Below the pieces are notes generated by a model. That model did not search any database. It saw only the letters and a list, made by a program, of their open reading frames with translations, and was not told the origin of the DNA. From an uncultured Bacteroides sp. (GTDB taxonomy: Bacteria > Bacteroidota > Bacteroidia > Bacteroidales > Bacteroidaceae): a DNA stretch of 30,501 nt. Every line of letters begins with the position of its first letter. Position 1 is the stretch's first letter. The stretch is taken from positions 1 through 30,501 of the forward strand of contig NZ_CAJLKP010000075.1 of the NCBI RefSeq assembly GCF_905207245.1, given 5' to 3'. Both the position numbers and the translations under genes were made by a program. Below, piece by piece: positions 16,103-25,684 of the stretch.

Positions 16103-19100
16103 TCAATCTTCTATTATATTCTCTTCTTTATTATCATCGACAGTCTCTGATTTTTCACTCCCCCCTTTTAAGAAAGCAGTAGGTGTTACACCGAATTGTT
16201 TTTTAAAACATTTACTGAAGTAAAAAGGATCATTTATCCCGACCTGATAGGAAATTTCCGAAATATTATAATTACCTTCTTGTAAAAGCTCCGTTGCCTT
16301 CCTCATACGCACGGTACGCATATACTCATTAGGTGAGTAGCCGGTTAATCCTCTTACTTTACGATAGAAAATGGAACGTCCCAATCCCATGATAGATGCA
16401 AATTCGTCAATAGAGAAATCTGCATTGGCAATTTGAGATTGCATAACCCTCTCCATTTTCTCTACAAAAAGTTTATCCTTATCAGAAGTACAAATAGTCA
16501 GGCGTGTTGCTTGCGGGTCGTTTGAAAACTTCTCACGCAACTTTTCACGCTGTTCCAGTAACTTAATGACACGAACCAGCAACAACCGGGTACTGAACGG
16601 CTTGGTAATATAAGCATCCGCGCCACATTCCACTCCCTTCAAATGATTATCCGACGAACTGAGCGCCGTTAACAGAATGATAGGAATATGGCTGGTACTG
16701 AAATCGTCTTTCAAGCGCTTAGTCAGTTCAAAACCCGAATAGCGTGGCATCAGTACATCACTGATAATCAAATCAGCATCATAAGTTCGCGCACGTTCCA
16801 ATCCCGACTCACCATCTGATTCGGTGACTACTTCAAAATATGTACTTAGCTCTTTTTTAAGGAATTCACGGACATCGTTGTCATCTTCTATAATTAGGAC
16901 TTTACTCTTATTCAAAGGGACAGTTATCGATACCTCGTCATCATCTCCCGATTTATCATGGTCTATTACAACTTCGGCTAAACGCTTTTCCGCTTTTGCT
17001 TCCTCTTCCAGCAATACATTATTAACAATGAGGAAGTCCTCCTTTCCAAATACGGAAATATCAGTAGGCAATGTCACGATAAAGATAGAACCACCTTGAG
17101 GGTTTTCCTCATATGAAACGGTACCTTTATGCACGCTTACCAGTTCATGTGTAAGATGCAATCCTATCCCAATACTGTCCCCAGAGAAGCTACTCTGCAT
17201 GAATCTTTTAAATAGTTCTTTACGTTTTTCTTTGGGTACTCCGACACCAGTATCCGATACCTTTATTTGCAATGTGTGTGCCACTTCGTCCACTGTTACC
17301 ACTAATTCTATTTTTCCCTCCGAAGGAGTATATTTAAAGGCATTTGACAAAATGTTATAGGTCACTTTATCAATGTTACCTTTATCTATAAACATTTTAT
17401 AGGCAGGTGTTGAAGGTAAAAAACGAAAGTCCATATTCTTAGACTCTGCCACATCCTTGAAACTAAGGAATATTTCGTATAAGAAAGCAATAACATCCGT
17501 CTCTTCCAATGAAAGCCGTAGTTTGTTGTTCTGCATTTTGCGGAACTCTAACAGTTGGTTGATAAGGCGAAGTAGACGTTTTGTACTCTTTTCCATTACT
17601 TTGATGGAATAATTCATTTCTTTGGGTACTTTGCCTCCATAACATATATGCTCCAATGCCCCCTGTATCAAAGTCAACGGTGTACGAAATTCATGAGAAA
17701 TATTAGTAAAAAATGCCAGTTTGTATTCCGTAAGTTGCTTTTCCAATTTTATTTTATTCCGGAGTGCACTTATGTTATGCACTGTACGATAAATAATATA
17801 CAGCATGATAGCTATCAACAGAAAATAAATCAGATATGCCCATCCCGTTTTCCAAAAAGGAGGAAAGACCACAATTTTCATGACAGATGCCTGGTCACTC
17901 CATAGTCCGGAAGCATTACATGCCTTCACATGCAGATAATAAGTGCCGGGAGGTAAGTTTTTGTAAGCAGCGAAGTTCAATGAAGACGGACTACTCCAAT
18001 CCTTGTCGTAGTTCTCCAGCCAATATCTGAATTTAGATAAATCGCTTCCCATATAGTCGAAAGTGGAAAACTCTAATACGAAAGAATTTTGAAAGTGCTG
18101 CAGATTAATCTCCGAAATATAGGCGACGGAGGATTTTATCGGGGAATCAGGATTATCCGGATTAACAGAAATGCCATTCAACTTCAAATCAGTAAAGGTT
18201 ATCGGATACATTGGAGATGCTTTCTCTATAAAACGCGGATCTATAACCGTAAACCCAAAGTTGGTTCCGAAAACCAGGCGCCCGTCTTGTAACCGGATAG
18301 CACAATCTTCGCTATATACATTACCCAACATATTGCTGGAAAAAAAGTAGTTTTCAAATGTTCCGGCTTCCGGATTGAAACAGGAAATTCCATATTCGGT
18401 TGTAATCCAAATCATGCCATCGAGATCTTCATTAAATGCCTGTACCACATTATCTACCAACCCGTCGGATGTATCATAGTGGGTGAATTCCAGTTCACCA
18501 TAGTCTCCCCTGAGGTTGCACGTTGCGAAACCTGCACCTGACTCGGCCACCCAAATACGCCCTTTAGAATCTTGCATAATACTTTTTATCTCATTACTAT
18601 ACAAGTTACCTTTATCGAAAGTATAGTGGTAATAGGCTTCCGCATTTTTTAGTAGCTCCTCCGGATCGAAAACAAAAACACCGTCATTGGTGCCAAGTCA
18701 TATCCATCCATTGACATCTTCACATAATACTCTAATCCGGCGCTGTCCATAAGTACTGTTGAAGAAATGACGGAATGTATAACCGTCTTTACCTTTTATA
18801 GCCAGATTCAGACCTCCACCAAATGTGCCAACCCACATCCTGTCTTTCCTATCTCTAAGAATACAAAATATTTGATCAATAGATATGGATGAAGTATCTG
18901 CATCGTCATGTGTATAATAGCGGTCTCCCACCAATAGGCCATTACCACGAAATGCATACCATTTTGTACCGGAAGCATCTTCTGCCACGTCGTATATATT
19001 GTTACCGAAAAACTTTTTAGAACTTTGTATACTGAAATCTTTATTATACGTCAAAAGTTCCCCACCACGTGTTCCTACAATAGCATTCCCATCTTTCGTC

Positions 19101-20419
19101 AAAGAGAGCATACGAACAGCATTGGTACGATCAATGTCCGTATCACCCATTGGGAAAATTCGTAAAGCACCTTTATTTATAATTTGCAGGCAGGATGCTC
19201 CCGTAAATTCCGCACTTACCCAGATATTACCCGAACGATCTTCATATACAGATTGCAAGAAATTGGAACCAATGGGCGTAACCGTATTGTCCGCATTCGC
19301 AGTAAAGTGAGAAGTTTGCCCTGTTTTCAAATCATAAGTGTACAATCCGTTTCCGTAGGTTGCTATCCACAAAATATCACGGGAATCATGATATATATAA
19401 TACCGTTCCTCATCAATAAGGCCGATTTTCTCTTTCGCCATCACCTGAAACTCTTTTATAGCACCGGTTTGAGCATGGATATAGTATAACTTTCCCGTAT
19501 TATTCTTTAACCAATAGTTTTGTTTGTTATCCTGAATAACGGTGGCGTTTGGTACATTGTATACAGCATCCGCTTTTCCTAATCTTAATGTTTGAAAATC
19601 AAAACTATATCCTCCTTTATTTGTAAAGACTATCCATTGATTATTCAAGGCTAACACTCCCGTGAGTTTTAAATCAGAATTATTAGGCAACCCGGCAATT
19701 TGCTTTATCCCTTTAGATGTTTCATACATAAAGAAACACCCATCTGAAGAGAGAGCAAAGGTACGTCCCTGATAAGAGTGTATTTCCAAGAATGCTTTCT
19801 TTATATCCGTATCATGCAATGATGTATGATCCCAGTAATATAGACCTTTACGGGTAGCCATCCATACCCAACCCTCTGCTCCCTGCTTCAGAGAAACTAT
19901 TACATTGGAATCTAATCCGTTGGATTGATTAAAGGCAACAGATGAGAAAGAACCGTCTTTATAGGATATTTTGCGGCATCCGCTATCTCCCCATAGCCAT
20001 ACATCCTGATTGTCTTGTAAAGAAATAAAGTCATATTGATTCATGTATTCACCACAACCGGTAAAGTCGACGAAACAATTTTTTCTCAGATCATAGCAAC
20101 TAATATTTTTTGCATGAGTAGTGATCCATAAGAATCCATTTTTATCTTCTACCAGATTTTTAACACGATGGTCCACTAATGAAAGCGATGTATCTTTTTG
20201 AGGTCGGAAAGTAATGAAGGAATTCCCATCATAACGGCTTAATCCGTTTTGGGTACCCATCCAAATAAAACCCTTACTATCCTGATAAATACAACGGACT
20301 GAGTTGTTCGCTAATCCATTGGAAGTGGTTAGACGTATCGAACGGACCTCTATGGCTGAATATAGTTCCATCTGTAATCCTACGATAGATAACAAAAACA
20401 TCAGTATGTATTTCTTCAT
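16103..20419 (-). pseudogene. Hybrid two-component system regulator interrupted by one nonsense codon
   Basis: A 1438-codon frame with one in-frame TGA at codon 574 (18698-18700) and no frameshift. Order: signal peptide (about 1-22, after ATG 20417-20419); Reg_prop blades forming the periplasmic sensor (many DxxGxIWxGT-like repeats); Y_Y_Y domain (RYWLENYDKDWS to PPFWKTGW); membrane helix at about 861-880; HisKA with His909 (NISHEFRTP); ATPase with NILSNAFKYT, DTGVG and GIGLHLTHEL; receiver with Asp1221 (SDVLMP) and Lys in TKPF; C-terminal AraC helix-turn-helix (ISEISYQVGINDPFYFSKCFK). Every catalytic motif after the stop is intact. The codon lies in GWI-stop-LGTNDGVFVFD, where Trp (TGG) is expected. 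It sits downstream of SusC/SusD and would normally activate them. The 3' part has no ATG near its beginning; its longest open stretch starts at a TTG. Confidence 0.88.
18698..18700 (-). other. In-frame TGA at codon 574 of the regulator
   Basis: Plus-strand TCA reads TGA on the coding strand. A single G-to-A change from TGG would account for it; Trp is the usual residue in this blade motif (W-x-G-T). Upstream reads VNGWI, downstream LGTNDGVFVFDPEEL, both in the same frame. Confidence 0.95.
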
Positions 20420-20450
20420 ATTCCTATTTCCATTAGATCAAGATTGATCG

Positions 20451-20481
20451 CAAAGATAACAAAAAAAGGATACTCCAAAAA
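20451..20481 (-). promoter_or_regulatory. Promoter of the hybrid regulator, overlapping the susD terminator
   Basis: TATCTTTG (20451-20458) lies 32 bases ahead of the regulator ATG. The only TTTG-like word upstream, about 17 bases away (20476-20479), lies in the loop of the susD terminator. The regulator therefore seems to have its own promoter, built into the end of the preceding operon. Confidence 0.55.
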
Positions 20482-20491
20482 CGGAGTATCC
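20461..20491 (-). terminator. Terminator after susD
   Basis: GGATACTCC (20483-20491 on the minus strand) pairs with GGAGTATCC (20468-20476) around a 6-base loop, followed by seven T residues after the stem. It begins 29 bases past the susD stop. Confidence 0.88.
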
Positions 20492-20520
20492 TCAATTTTA
20501 GCTTAAAAAACAATCCTTAC

Positions 20521-22170
20521 CTATTCTATATAACCTTCATTTTGTTTATATAACCCAGGGGTTACATTAAGCTGATTCAATGGAATGGGATATAAATAAC
20601 GTCCTTCCTTTATATAACTTTTGCTTGTTCCGGTTGGATTGTTATATCGGTCGAGCATATTTTCCGTATCGATCTTCCATGTTCCGTAACGTACCTGATC
20701 AAACCAACGGATGCCTTCACCCAATAACTCAATCCTGCGCTCACGTTTGATATAATTCAAAGCTTCCCCTGCACTCACATTAGTCGGCACGACATCACAA
20801 CCTGCCCTTTGACGAATATCGTTTACATATCCCATAGCCTCTGCAATCTTACCTTCTTCAATCAATAATTCAGCATACATCAACTGCATATCTTCCAAAC
20901 GAAGAATCGGAAAGTTTACCGGCCAGTCATTATCGTCTATCATAGACGCTTCAGGAGTCAGAGAAAGCCCCAAAGATGCAATCTTAGGTTTGGAAGGCAT
21001 GAATTTATAGATGATAGTTTTTGAGTAAACATCTTTAGTAATCCCGTCTACCGTTACACTTTCCTTATCATTGGTGTAAGTCTGGATACTACCTTCTCCC
21101 TGGAAACCTAAAAGAATAGAATAGTCATCCCCTCTCAGATCTTTATTGCCATCTGCAAACGTTTTTTCAAATTCATACATCAGGCTTTTTTCAACATAAA
21201 TCTGATTACCGAATATTTTTCTGCCTGTAAGAGAAGCCGGCAACTGCGGACCAAAGTTAAACAATGACGAGTTACCCGTACCACCGGCGCGATACTGAAT
21301 AGCGAATATAGAATACTTATTGTAGTACTCCTCACTTGGCATCCATTGCTTCCTCCATTCATTTATATCGGCTGCCCAATACTTGTTATTATTTTTAGCA
21401 TAACTCAATACTTCTGTCAGGTATTTCTTAGCTTCAGTTTTAGCAGAGACCTCATTGAAAGGATAACCGGCAAGCGTCATGTACACACGTGCCAACATCG
21501 CATTGGCTGCCATTTTGTGGGCACGTCCTTTAGCAAGTGATATTGCCTTTCCATTGGCATCTACCAACTTTTCGGAAAGTGGCAGATTCAGCGCTTCTTT
21601 CAAATCGGGAATAACCACTTGATTAATGATATCAAGTGCCGGAGATTGACCTACAGTCTTTACTTCTGCCGAACTCAAAGGAGCAGTAATCATCGGAATA
21701 TTACCGAACAGACGTGCCAATTCGAAATAAGCCCATCCCCTCAGGAAGTGTGCTTCATTCAAAAACTGCAACCTGACTGTTTCATCATTGAACGTAGCAT
21801 TGGGTATTTTACTCAATGCCATATTGGCATCGTAGATCACTTTATACCAAGTGTTCCAGGCATCATTGAAGGTAGCAATCCCATTCGTAGCCCTAAATGT
21901 TCCGATCTCAGAATAGTCCCGGGCTCCGTCTGTTGTAGGATTTACCCAAGCATTATCTGAACGGCATTCCGACATATATAAATATTCGTAGTTAGTCAGT
22001 TGTCTCAAACCGGCATAGATACCAATGATACCTTGCTCCGACTGGGCGGCAGTCTGATAGAAACCGTCAGTTCCCATAAGGTCGGCCGGTGGATTATCCA
22101 AATAATCATCGCATGATACAGTAGCGAGCATTAAAGCACCGATATAAAATATATTTTTCAGTTTAAACAT
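20521..22170 (-). CDS. SusD-family outer-membrane glycan-binding lipoprotein
   Basis: 549 residues. Lipoprotein signal with lipobox LATVSC at about 15-20 (Cys20), followed by DDYLDNPP, typical of surface-exposed SusD proteins. The N-terminal SusD-like region and the TPR-rich body follow (FLRGWAYFELARLFGNIPM is a hallmark at about 145-165), then the C-terminal RagB/SusD domain with YIKRERRIELLGEGIRWFDQVRYG and the terminal YPIPLNQLN. It binds oligosaccharides at the cell surface and closes the lid of the SusC channel. The gene follows susC after 20 bases. The frame opens at a TTG nine bases upstream; the ATG at 22168-22170 gives the better signal peptide. Ligand specificity cannot be read, but the companion GH106 and GH28 genes point to a rhamnose-containing pectin. 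Confidence 0.95.
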   Translation of the reverse strand: MFKLKNIFYIGALMLATVSCDDYLDNPPADLMGTDGFYQTAAQSEQGIIGIYAGLRQLTNYEYLYMSECRSDNAWVNPTTDGARDYSEIGTFRATNGIATFNDAWNTWYKVIYDANMALSKIPNATFNDETVRLQFLNEAHFLRGWAYFELARLFGNIPMITAPLSSAEVKTVGQSPALDIINQVVIPDLKEALNLPLSEKLVDANGKAISLAKGRAHKMAANAMLARVYMTLAGYPFNEVSAKTEAKKYLTEVLSYAKNNNKYWAADINEWRKQWMPSEEYYNKYSIFAIQYRAGGTGNSSLFNFGPQLPASLTGRKIFGNQIYVEKSLMYEFEKTFADGNKDLRGDDYSILLGFQGEGSIQTYTNDKESVTVDGITKDVYSKTIIYKFMPSKPKIASLGLSLTPEASMIDDNDWPVNFPILRLEDMQLMYAELLIEEGKIAEAMGYVNDIRQRAGCDVVPTNVSAGEALNYIKRERRIELLGEGIRWFDQVRYGTWKIDTENMLDRYNNPTGTSKSYIKEGRYLYPIPLNQLNVTPGLYKQNEGYIE

Positions 22171-22190
22171 AAGAATCAAATTTAAAAGGT

Positions 22191-25100
22191 TTAGAAATTG
22201 ATATTAACACCCAAAGTAAAAATACGGGGCGAAGGGTAACCACCATAATCTAACCCCAATGCACTTGCTCCGCCTGGGGCATCGCTGGCACCTGTATTCG
22301 CAGCTTCAGGAGAAAAACCTCCATAATACTTATCCCATTTGGCCAGATTCTCAATGGAGAGGTAAACACGAGCATACGAGATAATTTTCGGATTGACAGG
22401 CAATTTATAGCCTATAGTCAGATTTTTGATACGCAGGTAGTTAGAAGAGTATAACCAGCGTGAATCCAATGTAGTACCAGTAGTCGTACTCAAAATATAG
22501 GGCGTTTTGCCGTCACCCGGTTCGTCTTCCGACCACCAAGCATTTCTCCAATGCCCCATCACATTACTCTTGGCTCCCATACCCGGACGGTCTATGGCAC
22601 GTCCCAGTACACCGAATATTTTACCGCCAGTCTGTGCCGTCAAAAGAACGGATAAATCAAAGTTCTTATAAGTAAAAGTATTGGTCATACCGAAGATAAA
22701 TTTGGGATTGGGGCTACCCAAATAGTCTCTGTCATTCTCTTTATCATACTTACCATCATTGTTCACATCTCTATAACGAATGTCTCCCGGCTGAATTGTC
22801 TTGCCTTCGAAAGTAACAGGTTGCCCACCATGAGCAGCACTGTAAGCATCAATTTCCGCTTGATTCTTCCATACACCGATGGCATCATACATATAAAAGG
22901 TGTTGATCGGTTTGCCCACCATCAATACATTAGATACATTATTCTTGTCGAATCCGGAATACACTGGAGTATCATCCACACCTAAGGACTTCACTTCATT
23001 CTTGTTATATGACATATTGAAGGAAGTATCCCATTTAAAGTTCCCTGTTAAATTACGTGTATTCAGTTCTATTTCAAAACCTTCGTTGTGAATGTCTCCC
23101 AAATTGTCCCACATTCTAGTGAAGCCGGATGCACCTTCTACCGGCACCTGATACAACAGGTCAGTGGTATTCTTAGTGTACCAATCCAAAGAGAGTTGTA
23201 TTCTGTTGTTTAAGAAACCAAGATCCAAGGCAATATCCGTACTATGCGTTTTCTCCCAACCCAAGTTATCGTTTCTCAGTGAATTTGCCTTATAACCAGC
23301 AAGCCCGGCATAATTGGCAGCAGCTAAAGTGGCATAAGCTGCCGTGTTACTGATAGAGTTGTTACCAGTGACACCATAACTGGCTCTCAGTTTGAAAGTG
23401 TTCCACCAGTTCAATCCCCAGTTCTTGAAAAACTTTTCGTTTGAAATCAACCAACCACCTGACACAGCAGGAAAGATACCCCACTTATTGTTTGCTCCAA
23501 ATACAGAACCTCCATCATAACGCAAACTGGCGGACAGCATATAACGTTCAGCATAGTTATATTGTACACGTCCGAAAACTGACAACAATTTACTGGAAGT
23601 TTTTTCCGTAACTGTATTTTTATTAGCAGCTACTTTTGTTCCATCGAATGAACCGGTAATCAAGTCATTCGGAAAAGGCTCCTTATAGGTTTGTTCCGTT
23701 TTAAATCCGAGATTCGTCTCCTCGGAAGAGAAACCCGCCATAGCACTGACTCCATGGTCACCGAAAGTATGATCATAGTTGGCAACCGCCTGCAACAAAG
23801 TATTCCAAGAACGCTCTGTTGTGTGACCACCTGAAGATTTCTGACCTTCTCCAAGTGCCCAGTTTGAAGTGGCACTGGTAAAATTATAGGTATTACCGTC
23901 GGCATCGTAATAATTGACAGCACCCGAAAGTTCCACCCGGAAGTCAGTAAACGGTGTAATACGCAGGAAAGCATTTCCTGTCATACGTACCATTCTATTC
24001 TGGTTGATATTGGTATTCATGATATACACAGGACTCGACTGAGAGCCCGCCCAGTTGTACATTCCATTAGGTTCTACATTAGTCATGTAGCCTACGCCCG
24101 GTTCTGATATAGGATTCGCAGATAAAGCCATATGGATTTGCGAATCTTTACCGTTGGCACGTCCCGAACCGTCACTTACAATGTATGTCGGTGCCAGATT
24201 CATACCTATGGCAATATAATTATTGACTTTAGATTCTACATTTGTACGGAAAGAAAATCTTTCGTATCCGGTACCTGTAATGATACCTTCCTGATTCATG
24301 TAGCCCCCCGAAAATAGATAAGAAGTGTTTTCCGTAGCTCCGGATACATTCAGACTATAGTCCTGTACAATAGCTGTACGAAAGAATTCATCTTGCCAGT
24401 CCAACAATGAAAGGCTTTCAGGATTAGAGGTATAAGTGTGCGTATTTCTGATGTCATCACTTAGATAGTTGAACCAGCGTTCGTCGTTAGCAACCAGAAA
24501 AGCATCGGCTGAACCGGCTGCAATACCTAACTTAGCCAAACGATCGGCATTACTGTCAGATATGCTTGCACTTACACCCTTGTCTTTCGCTTTAACCAGA
24601 TAATTGGCATCATTCCAACGCGTTCTGAATTCCATCCATTCTGTAGCACTCAGTATGTCCATTTTCTTTTCACGCGTCTGGATACCCACACTGGCATTGA
24701 AGGAAACTTTAGCTTTACCACTTTTCCCTTTCTTGGTAGAAACGATTACGACACCATTAGAACCACGTGAACCATAGATAGCTGCCGAAGCGGCGTCCTT
24801 CAACACTTCAATCGAAGCAATGTCAGAAGGATTCAGTCCGCTCAGAGTGGTCATAGGTACTCCGTCCACTACATAAAGCGGGTCGGCACTGGCATTGACA
24901 GACGCAGCGCCACGCACGCGAATCTGCATATCAGCACCCGGTTCACCTGTAGTGTTACGCACTGTTACACCAGCCAACTGTCCCTGCAGTGCATTTTCGG
25001 CACGTGCCATCGGGCGGTCCTGAATACTCTTAGCATCCATTTTGGCAACGGCACCGGTCAGCGTACTTTTCTTTACCGAACCATAACCGATAACTACTAC

Positions 25101-25448
25101 CTCATCCAAGGTTTCCGTATCTTCTACTAATGTTATATTAATATAATCTTTCCCGCTTACGGGAATTTCCTGAGTGATATAACCCACATAACTTACTTTT
25201 AAAGTGGCATTGTCAGGTACATTGGGAATCGTAAACTTACCATCAAGATCGGTAATTGTACCGGTAGAGGTTTCTTTTACCAAAACAGAAGCTCCGATAA
25301 CGGATTCTCCATTTTTATCAGTAATTAACCCATTGACAGTTTTGTTTTGTGCATACATTCCTGTACAAAACATAACAGATAAGATAAGAAAAAGCCATCT
25401 GACACCTGGCAAACAGGCTGGCCGTGGAAAATGTTTTTTGTTTTTCAT
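22191..25448 (-). CDS. SusC-family TonB-dependent outer-membrane transporter
   Basis: 1085 residues. Signal peptide (about 1-34, ending MYAQ), carboxypeptidase-D regulatory-like beta domain at about 36-110 (GLITDKNGESVIGASVLVK), then the TonB-box-like ETLDEVVVIGYG, a plug domain (about 125-240, IEVLKDAASAAIYGSRGSNGVVIVSTKKGK) and a beta-barrel to the terminal aromatic residue (GVNINF). It imports oligosaccharides across the outer membrane using TonB energy, paired with the following SusD. Full length with no interruption. It has its own promoter region upstream, separate from the GH28-GH106 pair. With the regulator broken, basal expression may depend on other control. Confidence 0.96.
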   Translation of the reverse strand: MKNKKHFPRPACLPGVRWLFLILSVMFCTGMYAQNKTVNGLITDKNGESVIGASVLVKETSTGTITDLDGKFTIPNVPDNATLKVSYVGYITQEIPVSGKDYINITLVEDTETLDEVVVIGYGSVKKSTLTGAVAKMDAKSIQDRPMARAENALQGQLAGVTVRNTTGEPGADMQIRVRGAASVNASADPLYVVDGVPMTTLSGLNPSDIASIEVLKDAASAAIYGSRGSNGVVIVSTKKGKSGKAKVSFNASVGIQTREKKMDILSATEWMEFRTRWNDANYLVKAKDKGVSASISDSNADRLAKLGIAAGSADAFLVANDERWFNYLSDDIRNTHTYTSNPESLSLLDWQDEFFRTAIVQDYSLNVSGATENTSYLFSGGYMNQEGIITGTGYERFSFRTNVESKVNNYIAIGMNLAPTYIVSDGSGRANGKDSQIHMALSANPISEPGVGYMTNVEPNGMYNWAGSQSSPVYIMNTNINQNRMVRMTGNAFLRITPFTDFRVELSGAVNYYDADGNTYNFTSATSNWALGEGQKSSGGHTTERSWNTLLQAVANYDHTFGDHGVSAMAGFSSEETNLGFKTEQTYKEPFPNDLITGSFDGTKVAANKNTVTEKTSSKLLSVFGRVQYNYAERYMLSASLRYDGGSVFGANNKWGIFPAVSGGWLISNEKFFKNWGLNWWNTFKLRASYGVTGNNSISNTAAYATLAAANYAGLAGYKANSLRNDNLGWEKTHSTDIALDLGFLNNRIQLSLDWYTKNTTDLLYQVPVEGASGFTRMWDNLGDIHNEGFEIELNTRNLTGNFKWDTSFNMSYNKNEVKSLGVDDTPVYSGFDKNNVSNVLMVGKPINTFYMYDAIGVWKNQAEIDAYSAAHGGQPVTFEGKTIQPGDIRYRDVNNDGKYDKENDRDYLGSPNPKFIFGMTNTFTYKNFDLSVLLTAQTGGKIFGVLGRAIDRPGMGAKSNVMGHWRNAWWSEDEPGDGKTPYILSTTTGTTLDSRWLYSSNYLRIKNLTIGYKLPVNPKIISYARVYLSIENLAKWDKYYGGFSPEAANTGASDAPGGASALGLDYGGYPSPRIFTLGVNINF

Positions 25449-25500
25449 GGTCTTTTTAAATTTAAAACAAGATACTATTAAAATAAACTTCCATCTACTT

Positions 25501-25508
25501 CAAATATA
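25501..25508 (-). promoter_or_regulatory. susC promoter -7 element
   Basis: TATATTTG on the minus strand, 52 bases ahead of the susC ATG. No TTG is seen at the usual -33 spacing, as expected for an activator-dependent promoter; an inverted repeat lies there instead (25522-25539). Confidence 0.5.
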
Positions 25509-25521
25509 AAAACTATTTACG

Positions 25522-25539
25522 TGTTCCTCATTCGGAACA
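25522..25539. promoter_or_regulatory. Inverted repeat upstream of susC (candidate regulator site)
   Basis: TGTTCC (25522-25527) and GGAACA (25534-25539) are perfect 6-base inverted arms separated by 6 bases. They begin 14 bases upstream of the -7 element and cover the -33 position. This is a plausible binding site for the AraC-type domain of the hybrid regulator or another factor. The rest of the 236-base gap to GH106 shows no gene. Confidence 0.4.
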
Positions 25540-25684
25540 ATGCGAAATTAGGCGGAAGTGCCCATTCTGACAATGGAATATCGTGTATATGCCAAGACAA
25601 AATCACCTTTTACAGTCATTTATCGCCAAATACACAATAATCCGTGTCAAAATGAATAATAGTCAAATCAAAAAGAATAGTTGT

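Noticed and set aside
16103..18604. The 3' part of the regulator as an independent 833-codon gene
   Set aside because: Its open stretch starts at a TTG in the middle of a blade, it lacks a signal peptide or promoter, and it continues the frame of the 5' part exactly; treated as one interrupted gene.
18698..18700. Selenocysteine or programmed readthrough at the TGA
   Set aside because: The position is a conserved structural Trp, not a redox site, and I see no obvious stem-loop of the bacterial SECIS type just downstream. A point mutation or sequence error is simpler.
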